Shown here in pieces: positions 8,430-15,900 of a DNA stretch of 64,000 nucleotides (position 1 is its first letter; each line of letters opens with the position of its first letter). A program made the position numbers and the translations under genes. The notes below the pieces were generated by a model that searched no databases, was not told the origin of the DNA, and saw nothing but the letters and a program-made list of their open reading frames with translations. The stretch comes from Marivivens donghaensis (GTDB lineage: Bacteria; Pseudomonadota; Alphaproteobacteria; Rhodobacterales; Rhodobacteraceae): contig NZ_JAUFRA010000009.1 of NCBI RefSeq assembly GCF_030410045.1, positions 128,175 to 192,174 on the forward strand, written 5' to 3'.

Positions 8430-9302
8430 ATGGCTATCACCGCAGCTATGGTGAAAGAACTGCGCGAGTCGACCGGCGCAGGCATGATGGACGCTAAAAA
8501 AGCGTTGACCGAAACTGATGGCGACATGGAAGCAGCCGTAGACTGGCTCCGCACCAAAGGCCTCGCGAAAGCCGCGAAAAAAGCTGACCGTACTGCTGCT
8601 GAAGGCCTCGTTGCTGTTGCAGTAGCTGGCGGCAAAGGCGTTGCGATCGAAGTTAACTCTGAGACCGACTTCGTTGCTAAAAACGCAGAATTCCAAGGCA
8701 TGGTTACCGCAATCGCGGGTGCTGCTCTGACCGTTTCTGACGTTGATGCGCTCAAAGCAGCTGAAATCAAGGGCAAATCCGTTGAGTCGACTGTTACCGA
8801 CGCAATCGCGAAAATTGGTGAGAACTTGACCCTGCGCCGCATGGCTGTAATCGAAGGCGCTTCTGTTGTGACCTACGTTCACAACGCTGCTGCGGACGGC
8901 ATGGGCAAAATCGGTGTTCTGGTTGCTCTTTCGGGCGAGAACGAAGCATTCGGTAAGCAAGTTGCAATGCACATCGCTGCAGCGTCGCCTGCTGCACTCA
9001 GCGAAGCGGACATGGATCCGGCTCTCGTTGAAAAAGAGCGCTCTGTTCAGATCGAAATCGCACGTGAATCCGGCAAGCCGGACGCAGTGATCGAGAAGAT
9101 GATCGTTGGCCGTATGGCTAAATTTGTTGCTGAATCGACACTGCTGGGCCAAGCGTTCGTTGTGAACCCTGACCTGACCGTCGAAGCCGCCGCTAAAGAA
9201 GCTGGCGTTGAAGTTACTGGCTTCATCCGCATGGCTGTTGGCGAAGGCATCGAAAAAGAAGTTAGCGACTTCGCAGCTGAAGTTGCTGCAATGAACAAAT
9301 AA
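8430..9302 (+). CDS. tsf: Translation elongation factor Ts
   Basis: 290 residues; the nucleotide exchange factor for EF-Tu. It begins AITAAMVKELRESTGAGMMDAKKAL, the UBA-like domain with the EF-Ts signature, and later has NSETDFVAKNAEF, the second signature. Start chosen at 8430 because the family start MAITAAMVK follows GGAG at 8419-8422; an upstream open frame has no family similarity. An intrinsic terminator follows the stop. Confidence 0.98.
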   Translation: MAITAAMVKELRESTGAGMMDAKKALTETDGDMEAAVDWLRTKGLAKAAKKADRTAAEGLVAVAVAGGKGVAIEVNSETDFVAKNAEFQGMVTAIAGAALTVSDVDALKAAEIKGKSVESTVTDAIAKIGENLTLRRMAVIEGASVVTYVHNAAADGMGKIGVLVALSGENEAFGKQVAMHIAAASPAALSEADMDPALVEKERSVQIEIARESGKPDAVIEKMIVGRMAKFVAESTLLGQAFVVNPDLTVEAAAKEAGVEVTGFIRMAVGEGIEKEVSDFAAEVAAMNK

Positions 9303-9328
9303 TTCTGCTTTAGCAGTTTTAGGGAAGG

Positions 9329-9355
9329 GGCCTGCCAATTTTGGCGGGCCTTTTT
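9329..9355 (+). terminator. Rho-independent terminator of rpsB-tsf
   Basis: Stem GGCCTGCC/GGCGGGCC (9329-9336/9343-9350, one G-T pair), six-nt loop, then TTTTT. It lies 27 bp after the tsf stop. Confidence 0.85.
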
Positions 9356-9384
9356 CGTTTTAGCCCCTGAGACTAAAACAAAAA

Positions 9385-9670
9385 AGCGGCGCGACATCGG
9401 GAGAACGTCGCGCCGCAAAATCATGCAGATATCAGGATGGGATGGACACCCACATGCTTTTTATGAGCTGGACCATCAAGGCAAACCTTAACACCCCAGC
9501 AACCGGTTAAACCGGAACGATACGGTTATCCTGACAATTAACAGGGGTTCCGCATCGCTTTGTCCCAGGCCCAAGGCCACCACTCACGGACAATTGTAGG
9601 TAACCGTAAAAGTTTAGAGGCGAAAAGTACGGTAAACCTGACCTTTAACTTAGTATCAGTCGTATACTTT
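9385..9670 (-). ncRNA. Candidate structured RNA or structured 3' UTR on the minus strand
   Basis: This 330-bp stretch between tsf and the luxR gene has no credible protein gene. Read on the minus strand it ends in a strong terminator: 10-bp stem over 9386-9395/9408-9417 followed by a T-rich tail. Upstream there is a long-range helix (GGTTA, CCT and ACAATT arms near 9589-9603 pairing with 9527-9544) with two single-base bulges. It encloses smaller helices such as GGCC-TTG-GGCC. It could be an independent small RNA or the 3' tail of the luxR mRNA. It does not match 6S RNA, tmRNA or SRP RNA as far as I can tell. Confidence 0.4.
9386..9417 (-). terminator. Rho-independent terminator, minus strand
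   Basis: Perfect 10-bp stem GCGGCGCGAC/GTCGCGCCGC with a 12-nt loop; on the minus strand the stem is followed by TTTTTTGTTTT. On the plus strand no T run follows. Confidence 0.75.
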
Positions 9671-9686
9671 GCGCGTTTAGGTTGTT

Positions 9687-10439
9687 TTAGGGGTCTATCA
9701 CAAACATTTGGTTGAAAAATGCAGCCTTTAGAACGGCTTGTGCGGTGGTGTCGACGTCGAGATTGTCGCGTGCTAGGCGCAAATGTTTCTCAACTGTTGC
9801 CGCCGTAAGGCCCATAATCTGTGCAATATCTTGGGTCGTTTTTCCGTCACCGACCCATTCGAGAACCTCGCGCTGACGTTTTGTCAGAGGTCGCGCATGG
9901 GAGTAGGGTAGGGTCATTAACTTGAGATAAGCTACATTGTTAATGAGAACGATTTTGCGGCCATGTTCGGCCCAAATTCGATCCACATCAGCTTGGCTTA
10001 GGCCTTTGCGTCCAGTCAGCGCAATGGCGCCTTTGGTCCGAGCGGAAATGGAACTGAAACTGATCGTGTAGCCAGCGACAACATCCATCGATCGATTAAA
10101 CTCTAACGCTGCGATTTCTGCGGCGCTCAGTTCGCCTGCAGCGATCCGATCATGGAGCCAAGACCAGCTACAGGCGCCTTCATTTTCCAGCGCCCAGCGA
10201 ACCATCGGAGCGTTGAAATACAAACCTTCATCGATGAAGTGCCGCATGTATTCTGGCGACTGATTGGTCAGCAGAACCCAGTCGAGTGGATCGCCCAAAG
10301 AATGTTCGGTCCGATACCGCGTGTACCCAAAAATCAAACGATCAAAGCCGTATCCCGCCATGGCTTCAGTCATCAAGCTCCAAAGAACGTCAACGCGCGG
10401 AGCGTTCGTGATTTCTTCGAGGAGACGAATAAAGTTCAT
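9687..10439 (-). CDS. LuxR-family transcriptional regulator (solo, altered autoinducer pocket)
   Basis: 250 residues with an N-terminal autoinducer-binding-type domain (about 15-160) and a C-terminal LuxR helix-turn-helix (LTKRQREVLEWVGDGKTTQDIAQIMGL, about 195-220). No luxI synthase is in the window, so it is a solo. By eye, the acyl-homoserine lactone contact residues are changed: the TraR W57, Y61 and D70 positions read Y64, F68 and A77 (in YFNAP, usually xxDP), while W94 is kept. This suggests a different ligand or none. It is divergent from the GMC oxidoreductase gene and may regulate it. Confidence 0.85.
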   Translation of the reverse strand: MNFIRLLEEITNAPRVDVLWSLMTEAMAGYGFDRLIFGYTRYRTEHSLGDPLDWVLLTNQSPEYMRHFIDEGLYFNAPMVRWALENEGACSWSWLHDRIAAGELSAAEIAALEFNRSMDVVAGYTISFSSISARTKGAIALTGRKGLSQADVDRIWAEHGRKIVLINNVAYLKLMTLPYSHARPLTKRQREVLEWVGDGKTTQDIAQIMGLTAATVEKHLRLARDNLDVDTTAQAVLKAAFFNQMFVIDP

Positions 10440-10529
10440 TATATGGACGTTCTGATGTGATCTTTGTCGCTAAAGTAGATATCATTGTAAGATGACCTGT
10501 CCAAGACTTACTTCTTGACACATATATTA

Positions 10530-10547
10530 GCATAATACTGATTATGC
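10530..10547. promoter_or_regulatory. Perfect inverted repeat, possible operator
   Basis: GCATAAT-ACTG-ATTATGC, a perfect 7-bp inverted repeat in the 318-bp AT-rich gap between luxR and the GMC gene. A TTGACA lies just upstream at 10515-10520, though I see no well-spaced -10 partner. The rest of this gap has no gene that I can see. Confidence 0.45.
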
Positions 10548-10757
10548 ACCTTTTATGCTGACGCAAATGACACTTCTAGATTTTGAAAAGCATGGTCTCT
10601 TTTTCATGCCCTACAGCTCAATCAGAGATGTAAGTATCTGATCTTAAGTGTTTATAAATTCCTTTGATATCCTCTCGTGCAAGATTTCATTGGGAGTTGA
10701 TCCTCTGTTTAGCTACCCTCGTCCCGATCAAATACGCGACGGGAGGCGCTGAATTTC

Positions 10758-12422
10758 ATGAGCACTACGACCTTTGACTATGTCGTTGTTGGCGCTGGGA
10801 CAGCTGGATGTCTTCTTGCGAACCGTCTTTCTGCTAACCCAAAGAACCGTGTTCTACTCCTCGAAGCTGGTAAAAAAGACAATTACCCGTGGATACATAT
10901 TCCTGTCGGCTATCTATATTGCATCGGTAACCCTCGGACGGATTGGCTTTTTAATACCGAAGCCGAAGCTGGTTTGAACGGTCGGTCGTTGCGGTATCCG
11001 CGCGGTAAGACGCTCGGCGGATGTTCGTCGATCAACGGTATGATCTACATGCGCGGTCAAGCACGCGACTACGACAATTGGGCGGACCTTACGGGTGATG
11101 ACGATTGGTCGTGGGAAAACACCCTGCCCGCTTTCAAGGCTCATGAAAATCACTACAAATTGGACGATGACGCAGATCCTGCAGATGGCGACAATGGGCG
11201 TTTTTCCGATTTGCACGGTCATGGTGGTGAATGGCGTATCGAAAAACAGCGATTGAGATGGGATATCCTCGATAGTTTTGCTGAAGCTGCTGAACAATCT
11301 GGTGTGCGCCGCACCGAAGATTTTAACACTGGTGACAATGAAGGTGTTGGATATTTCGAAGTAAATCAACGCTCTGGCTGGCGTTGGAATAGTTCCAAGG
11401 CGTTTCTGCGGCCAGCGTCTAAGCGACCAAATCTAGCCATTTGGACTGAGGCTCAGGTCGAGAAACTCACCTTTGAGACCGATGCTAATGGTCAGTTGAA
11501 ATGCACCGGCGCGGTTGTGAACCGCAAAGGTGCTCAGGTGACTGTCGCTGCTAATAAAGAAGTCGTTTTGTCCGCTGGCGCAATCGGTTCGCCGCAAATT
11601 CTGATGTTGTCAGGTGTCGGCCCCGCCGAAGAACTAACCGCGAATGGCATACCTGTTGTTGCCAATGTTCAAGGTGTCGGTCGCAACCTCCAAGATCACC
11701 TTCAAATCCGTACCGTGTTCAAAATAGAAGGCGCTAAGACGCTGAATACGCTTGCGAATAGTTTGATTGGCAAGGCGATGTTCGGGCTGGAATATGCGCT
11801 AAAACGCACTGGCCCAATGAGCATGTCGCCGTCTCAACTTGGGGCGTTCACGCGGTCCGATGCATCCCGCACCCATGCCAACTTGCAGTATCATGTGCAA
11901 CCGCTGAGCCTCGATGCATTTGGTGATCCGTTGCACGATTTTCCAGCCTTCACGGCGAGTGTCTGTAACCTTAACCCGACCTCGACAGGCAGCGTTACGC
12001 TTCGATCTGCTAACCCGTTTGACGCGCCGAAAATTGCGCCCAACTACCTCTCAACTGAAGAGGACCGTTTGGTCGCAGCAGAGAGTATTCGTCAGGTCCG
12101 TAATATCGTGGCGCAGCCTGCTTTGGCCAAATACAAACCCGTCGAATGGAAACCGGGTCCTCAGTTCCAAACGGACGAGGAATTGGCCCGCCTTGCTGGT
12201 GACATCGCCAGCACGATTTTCCATCCTGTTGGCACCACCAAAATGGGACGCGCGGACGATGATATGGCGGTTGTTGATAGCCGTTTGCACGTCAAAGGTA
12301 TCAAGGGCTTACGCGTTGCAGATGCGGGCGTGATGCCAAAGATCACGTCGGGCAATACGAATTCGCCAACGCTGATGATTGCTGAAAAAGCGGCGGGATA
12401 TATCCTTGCCGATGCACACTAA
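10758..12422 (+). CDS. dddA: GMC family FAD-dependent oxidoreductase, probable DddA-type alcohol dehydrogenase
   Basis: 554 residues of the choline dehydrogenase/glucose-methanol-choline family. FAD-binding VVVGAGTAGCLLANRL at 9-24, GMC signature 1 GKTLGGCSSINGMIYMRGQ, signature 2 near AGAIGSPQILMLSGVGP. The catalytic pair is H489 (FHPVGTTKMG) and N533 (GNTNSP), with the same 44-residue spacing as in choline oxidase. It lies 24 bp upstream of the DddD-like CoA-transferase. In Halomonas ddd clusters a GMC enzyme, DddA, oxidises 3-hydroxypropionate made from DMSP, so I infer that role. By sequence alone other alcohols or choline are possible. Confidence 0.72.
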   Translation: MSTTTFDYVVVGAGTAGCLLANRLSANPKNRVLLLEAGKKDNYPWIHIPVGYLYCIGNPRTDWLFNTEAEAGLNGRSLRYPRGKTLGGCSSINGMIYMRGQARDYDNWADLTGDDDWSWENTLPAFKAHENHYKLDDDADPADGDNGRFSDLHGHGGEWRIEKQRLRWDILDSFAEAAEQSGVRRTEDFNTGDNEGVGYFEVNQRSGWRWNSSKAFLRPASKRPNLAIWTEAQVEKLTFETDANGQLKCTGAVVNRKGAQVTVAANKEVVLSAGAIGSPQILMLSGVGPAEELTANGIPVVANVQGVGRNLQDHLQIRTVFKIEGAKTLNTLANSLIGKAMFGLEYALKRTGPMSMSPSQLGAFTRSDASRTHANLQYHVQPLSLDAFGDPLHDFPAFTASVCNLNPTSTGSVTLRSANPFDAPKIAPNYLSTEEDRLVAAESIRQVRNIVAQPALAKYKPVEWKPGPQFQTDEELARLAGDIASTIFHPVGTTKMGRADDDMAVVDSRLHVKGIKGLRVADAGVMPKITSGNTNSPTLMIAEKAAGYILADAH

Positions 12423-12446
12423 CACCCCCTTTTCAGGATTTCGGAA

Positions 12447-14960
12447 ATGACCATCCCTTCCCGTGACACGCTCCCTCTCGCCGGAGTTAAAGTCATTGAT
12501 TTTGGACAATATATCGCTGGCCCCGCGGTTGCGATGATCCTTGGCGATCTGGGGGCTACGGTGGTGCATATCGACCCGCCCGGTGGTCCGATGTGGCAGA
12601 GCCCCGCGAACGCGACCCTGAACCGCAACAAGATGATCGTAACGATCGATCTGAAGTCTGCCGAGGGTGTCGAACAGGCCAAAGCGCTGATCGCGGAAGC
12701 TGATATCGTGGTCGAAAATTTCCGTCCGGGGAAACTGGCGAACCTCGGCATTGATTTCGCGGAATTGCGCCAGTCACAGCCTGACCTGATCACCGTGTCG
12801 ATTCCCGGTTTTGCGTCAGCGGACGAAGAACGTCGTGAGTTGCGCGCTTACGAAAGCGTCATAGCGGCGAGTTCGGGCGTGTTTACGGATATGGGGCTGA
12901 ACCGTGTTCTGATGGGCGTGAACCCTTCGTTCTCTCCCCTACCCCTCGCCTCGTCCTACGGTGCGATGATGGCGGCCTCTGCTGCGGTTTTGGCGCTTCA
13001 GGCACGGGAACGTACGGGGTTGGGTGATCAGATCGAGGTGCCGTTGGCGAGCGCGGTTATGGAAGGCCTGTGCTACAACTCGATCAAGATCGACGGTTTG
13101 CCCGAACGCTATATCACTCAGCGCGAACAAGAGATCACCCGTCGTCGGACCGAAGGCCTGCCGATGAATGTGACCTATGAAGAGCTGCAGGAGCTCCTTG
13201 ACCCATTCTACCGCAGCTACCTCTGCAAGGACGGTCGGATGTTCTATGTCGTCTGTCCGAGCCATAAGACCCACGCGAAACGGTGTCTGCAGACGCTGGG
13301 TATCTATGACGATCTTGTCGCCGAAGGCCTTCAGGAAGAAGACGATACCTACAAGCCCACCAGCGAATGGTCGTCCGACGTGTCACTGGGTGTTTATCCG
13401 CTCCCGAAATTCTGGGCGGATAAGATCGCGGCTAAGATGAAAGAAGTGTTCATCACGCGAACCGCCAAAGAGTGGGAACGCATTTTTGGTCGCAACAAAT
13501 TCCCCGGTGCGCCGCAACGCTGGTTGCAGGAATGGATCAATGACGACCACGCGGAAACCTCTGGGCTTATGATCGACGTTGAGGATCCTGAATACGGAAT
13601 GATGATCCAACCTGGACCTGTCGTCTGGTTAGAGGAAAGCGGTGAAGCCGCGCTCTATCCGATCCCACGCCGTTGGGTCGATGTAAGCAGTGCCCTTGCC
13701 CAGTTAAAGAAACAACGCACCAAACTGCCGCGTGTGACCGATCCGAACGATCGGTCTGGCTGGCTCGAAGGTGTCCGCGTTCTCGACCTTTGCAACGTGA
13801 TCGCAGGCCCGCATTCGGTGAGCTATCTGGCACGGTTTGGCGCTGAGGTGATCAAGCTTGATCCATCGAAGCCTATGTACGACGCGTGGAACACGGTGAT
13901 TTTTGGCATGTCGCACATGCGCGGCAAGAAGTCAGTTCTGACAGACATCACGTCCGAACATGGTCGCAAGGTATTTGAGAACCTCGTGCGGTCCGTCGAT
14001 GTGATCGTTTGGAACGCGCCAGACAACCAGATCAAAGCGATGGGATTGGACGCGGATAACCTCGCGCGGCTGAACCCCGATGCGATCTTCTGCAAGCTCG
14101 ACTGTTTCAGCGGCGTGCGTCGTGGCCCTCGGACGGATTATGTGGGCTACGATGACCTCGTGCAGGCGACGACGGGTATTATGTTGCGCTTTGGTGGGCT
14201 GATGAGCGAACCAGAGGAACATGCGCACGTTGGTACGATTGACGTGATGTGTGGGTTTGGCGGCGCATTGGGCGTCGCGACAGCCCTGTATCAAAAACTG
14301 AAGACGGGCAAAACGGGTCGCGGTCGTACATCGCTTTCTGCGAACAGCGGTCTGCTGCAGGTGCCGTTCTGCTATGACTACACTGGGCGTGGTCTGTTCG
14401 ATGAACCGTCAGGGCGGTATGTAAACGGCTACGATGCCTTGTCGCGGTTCTATTACACGGCGTCAGGGGAATACCTCCTGCTCTCAACCTACGAGAAAGA
14501 CATTGGACGCCTAGAAGCGATCGAGGCTTTCGCGGGACTGTCCGCCCTGCCCCATGAGGAACGCGAAGGGTTCCTTGCTGGCGTGTTTGCCAATGATACC
14601 TCTGCGGCATGGCTAGAAGTGTTGCGGGCGAATGATATTGGCGCGGCGGTCTGTGACAACATCGACGCCTTGCGCGCGGCCTACGTTCGGACGCCTGATG
14701 GCACTCCGGGCATTGATCGCGGCAGCTATTCGTTCTCGGTCTATGAGGACCACCCGAGCGGCCATACGGTCACACAGCTCGATCCATTTGCCGTTCGCCC
14801 CACTCGTAGTGCTGTGAATATGATGGATCCTGCCGAAAAATACGGGGCCTCAACGCGGTCGGTCTTGCTTGAGCTTGGCTATAACGAGACCGACATCGAT
14901 GTGATGTTGCAAAACGGATCGATCAGCGAAACGTGGAGCAAAGAATATCTGCCGAGTTAA
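12447..14960 (+). CDS. dddD: Two-domain class III CoA-transferase, probable DMSP CoA-transferase/lyase DddD
   Basis: 837 residues made of two tandem CaiB/BaiF domains, beginning LAGVKVIDFGQYIAGP (about 11-26) and LEGVRVLDLCNVIAGP (about 440-454). DddD has exactly this layout and length. The catalytic Asp of the family is kept only in the second half (D599 in GTIDVMCGFGG), while the first half has Ala/Ser at that place (PLASSYGAMM). This matches the single essential Asp reported near residue 602 of Marinomonas DddD. The reaction would turn DMSP plus acetyl-CoA into dimethyl sulfide and 3-hydroxypropionyl-CoA. Co-directional GMC dehydrogenase upstream supports the pathway; no BCCT transporter or dddB/dddC is present here. 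Stop overlaps that of the convergent LysR gene. Confidence 0.8.
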   Translation: MTIPSRDTLPLAGVKVIDFGQYIAGPAVAMILGDLGATVVHIDPPGGPMWQSPANATLNRNKMIVTIDLKSAEGVEQAKALIAEADIVVENFRPGKLANLGIDFAELRQSQPDLITVSIPGFASADEERRELRAYESVIAASSGVFTDMGLNRVLMGVNPSFSPLPLASSYGAMMAASAAVLALQARERTGLGDQIEVPLASAVMEGLCYNSIKIDGLPERYITQREQEITRRRTEGLPMNVTYEELQELLDPFYRSYLCKDGRMFYVVCPSHKTHAKRCLQTLGIYDDLVAEGLQEEDDTYKPTSEWSSDVSLGVYPLPKFWADKIAAKMKEVFITRTAKEWERIFGRNKFPGAPQRWLQEWINDDHAETSGLMIDVEDPEYGMMIQPGPVVWLEESGEAALYPIPRRWVDVSSALAQLKKQRTKLPRVTDPNDRSGWLEGVRVLDLCNVIAGPHSVSYLARFGAEVIKLDPSKPMYDAWNTVIFGMSHMRGKKSVLTDITSEHGRKVFENLVRSVDVIVWNAPDNQIKAMGLDADNLARLNPDAIFCKLDCFSGVRRGPRTDYVGYDDLVQATTGIMLRFGGLMSEPEEHAHVGTIDVMCGFGGALGVATALYQKLKTGKTGRGRTSLSANSGLLQVPFCYDYTGRGLFDEPSGRYVNGYDALSRFYYTASGEYLLLSTYEKDIGRLEAIEAFAGLSALPHEEREGFLAGVFANDTSAAWLEVLRANDIGAAVCDNIDALRAAYVRTPDGTPGIDRGSYSFSVYEDHPSGHTVTQLDPFAVRPTRSAVNMMDPAEKYGASTRSVLLELGYNETDIDVMLQNGSISETWSKEYLPS

Positions 14961-15874
14961 GTCGGCCAAACGTCGTCAATGGCTTCAAAGGCAAGTTGAA
15001 CAACTGGATCATCGCGGCGCTGCGCAAGGCAGAGAAAGCTCAGCGATGTATCCAGTCGTTTGCCCGTCAGGATGGTGACGTTGCCGGACTGGGCCTCACG
15101 GAGTGCAATGGATTCACGCGCGAGGCTGAGGCCAACCCCCGTGCGCACCATTGCGAGCATGGACGATTCCTGATCGACCTGTGCGACTTGGTTTTGGCGC
15201 AAACCCATTCGGTCAAAAACTTTTGTCAGCAAACGGTTATGAACCGATGCTGGTGGTGTCCCGATCCACGGCAACGCAGCCAGTTCGCGCCAATCGTAGT
15301 CTTTGGCCGATCCTAAGAGCGCAGGTGGCGCCACCACGCAATACGTCAGCGTAGATAGGTGACGCACGTGGAACTGTTCGGCGTCCGCTGGCTGATCCAA
15401 GTCACCGAGGTAAAATCCGACATCCAAGGTGTCGTTCCGCAGATAGTCCAGCACTTCACCACTGATCCCATGCCGAAGTGAGGTCGAAACCCCTGGCCCA
15501 ACCTGCAACATCTGCTGCAAAAACGCGCCCAAACGGGTGAATTCAGGGTCGATGATGGTGCCCACGCGCAAGGTGCCCTGAAGATGGGTCCGCATCGTTT
15601 GAAGGAGACGGTTGAAGTCCTGGACCGAGCCTAGAACCTGTTCGGCCTTCGTCGCCAATAGCGCCCCGTCTTTCGTAAGTTCTAGCCCCGTCGCGGTTCG
15701 TTTGAACAAAACGAGGCCGCTCAATTGACCCAGCTTGCGCAGTTGGAAACTCACCGCAGGTTGGGAGAGGTTCAGGATGTCTGCGGCACGTGTGACGTTC
15801 CCCTCACGGGCAACGACGACAAGTGCGCGCAGCAGTTTTAGGTCATGGACGGCAAGTCGTTCAACATCGCTCAT
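14957..15874 (-). CDS. LysR-family transcriptional regulator
   Basis: 305 residues: winged helix-turn-helix (LLRALVVVAREGNVTRAADILNLSQPAVSFQLRKL, about 13-50) and a periplasmic-binding-like effector domain. It lies 26 bp downstream of the ectoine hydrolase-like gene on the same strand, so they are probably one transcript. It is tail to tail with dddD. DddR regulators of ddd clusters are LysR proteins too, so control of dddA-dddD, of the hydrolase, or of both is possible; the sequence does not decide. Confidence 0.88.
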   Translation of the reverse strand: MSDVERLAVHDLKLLRALVVVAREGNVTRAADILNLSQPAVSFQLRKLGQLSGLVLFKRTATGLELTKDGALLATKAEQVLGSVQDFNRLLQTMRTHLQGTLRVGTIIDPEFTRLGAFLQQMLQVGPGVSTSLRHGISGEVLDYLRNDTLDVGFYLGDLDQPADAEQFHVRHLSTLTYCVVAPPALLGSAKDYDWRELAALPWIGTPPASVHNRLLTKVFDRMGLRQNQVAQVDQESSMLAMVRTGVGLSLARESIALREAQSGNVTILTGKRLDTSLSFLCLAQRRDDPVVQLAFEAIDDVWPT

Positions 15875-15900
15875 CGCCGCCCTCCTCTGTGTTGCACCGA

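Noticed and set aside
9385..9670. Structured region as 6S RNA, tmRNA or SRP RNA
   Set aside because: No tmRNA tag frame or tRNA-like ends, no SRP GGAA-type loop motif, and the gene context of 6S RNA (zapA/ygfA) is absent.
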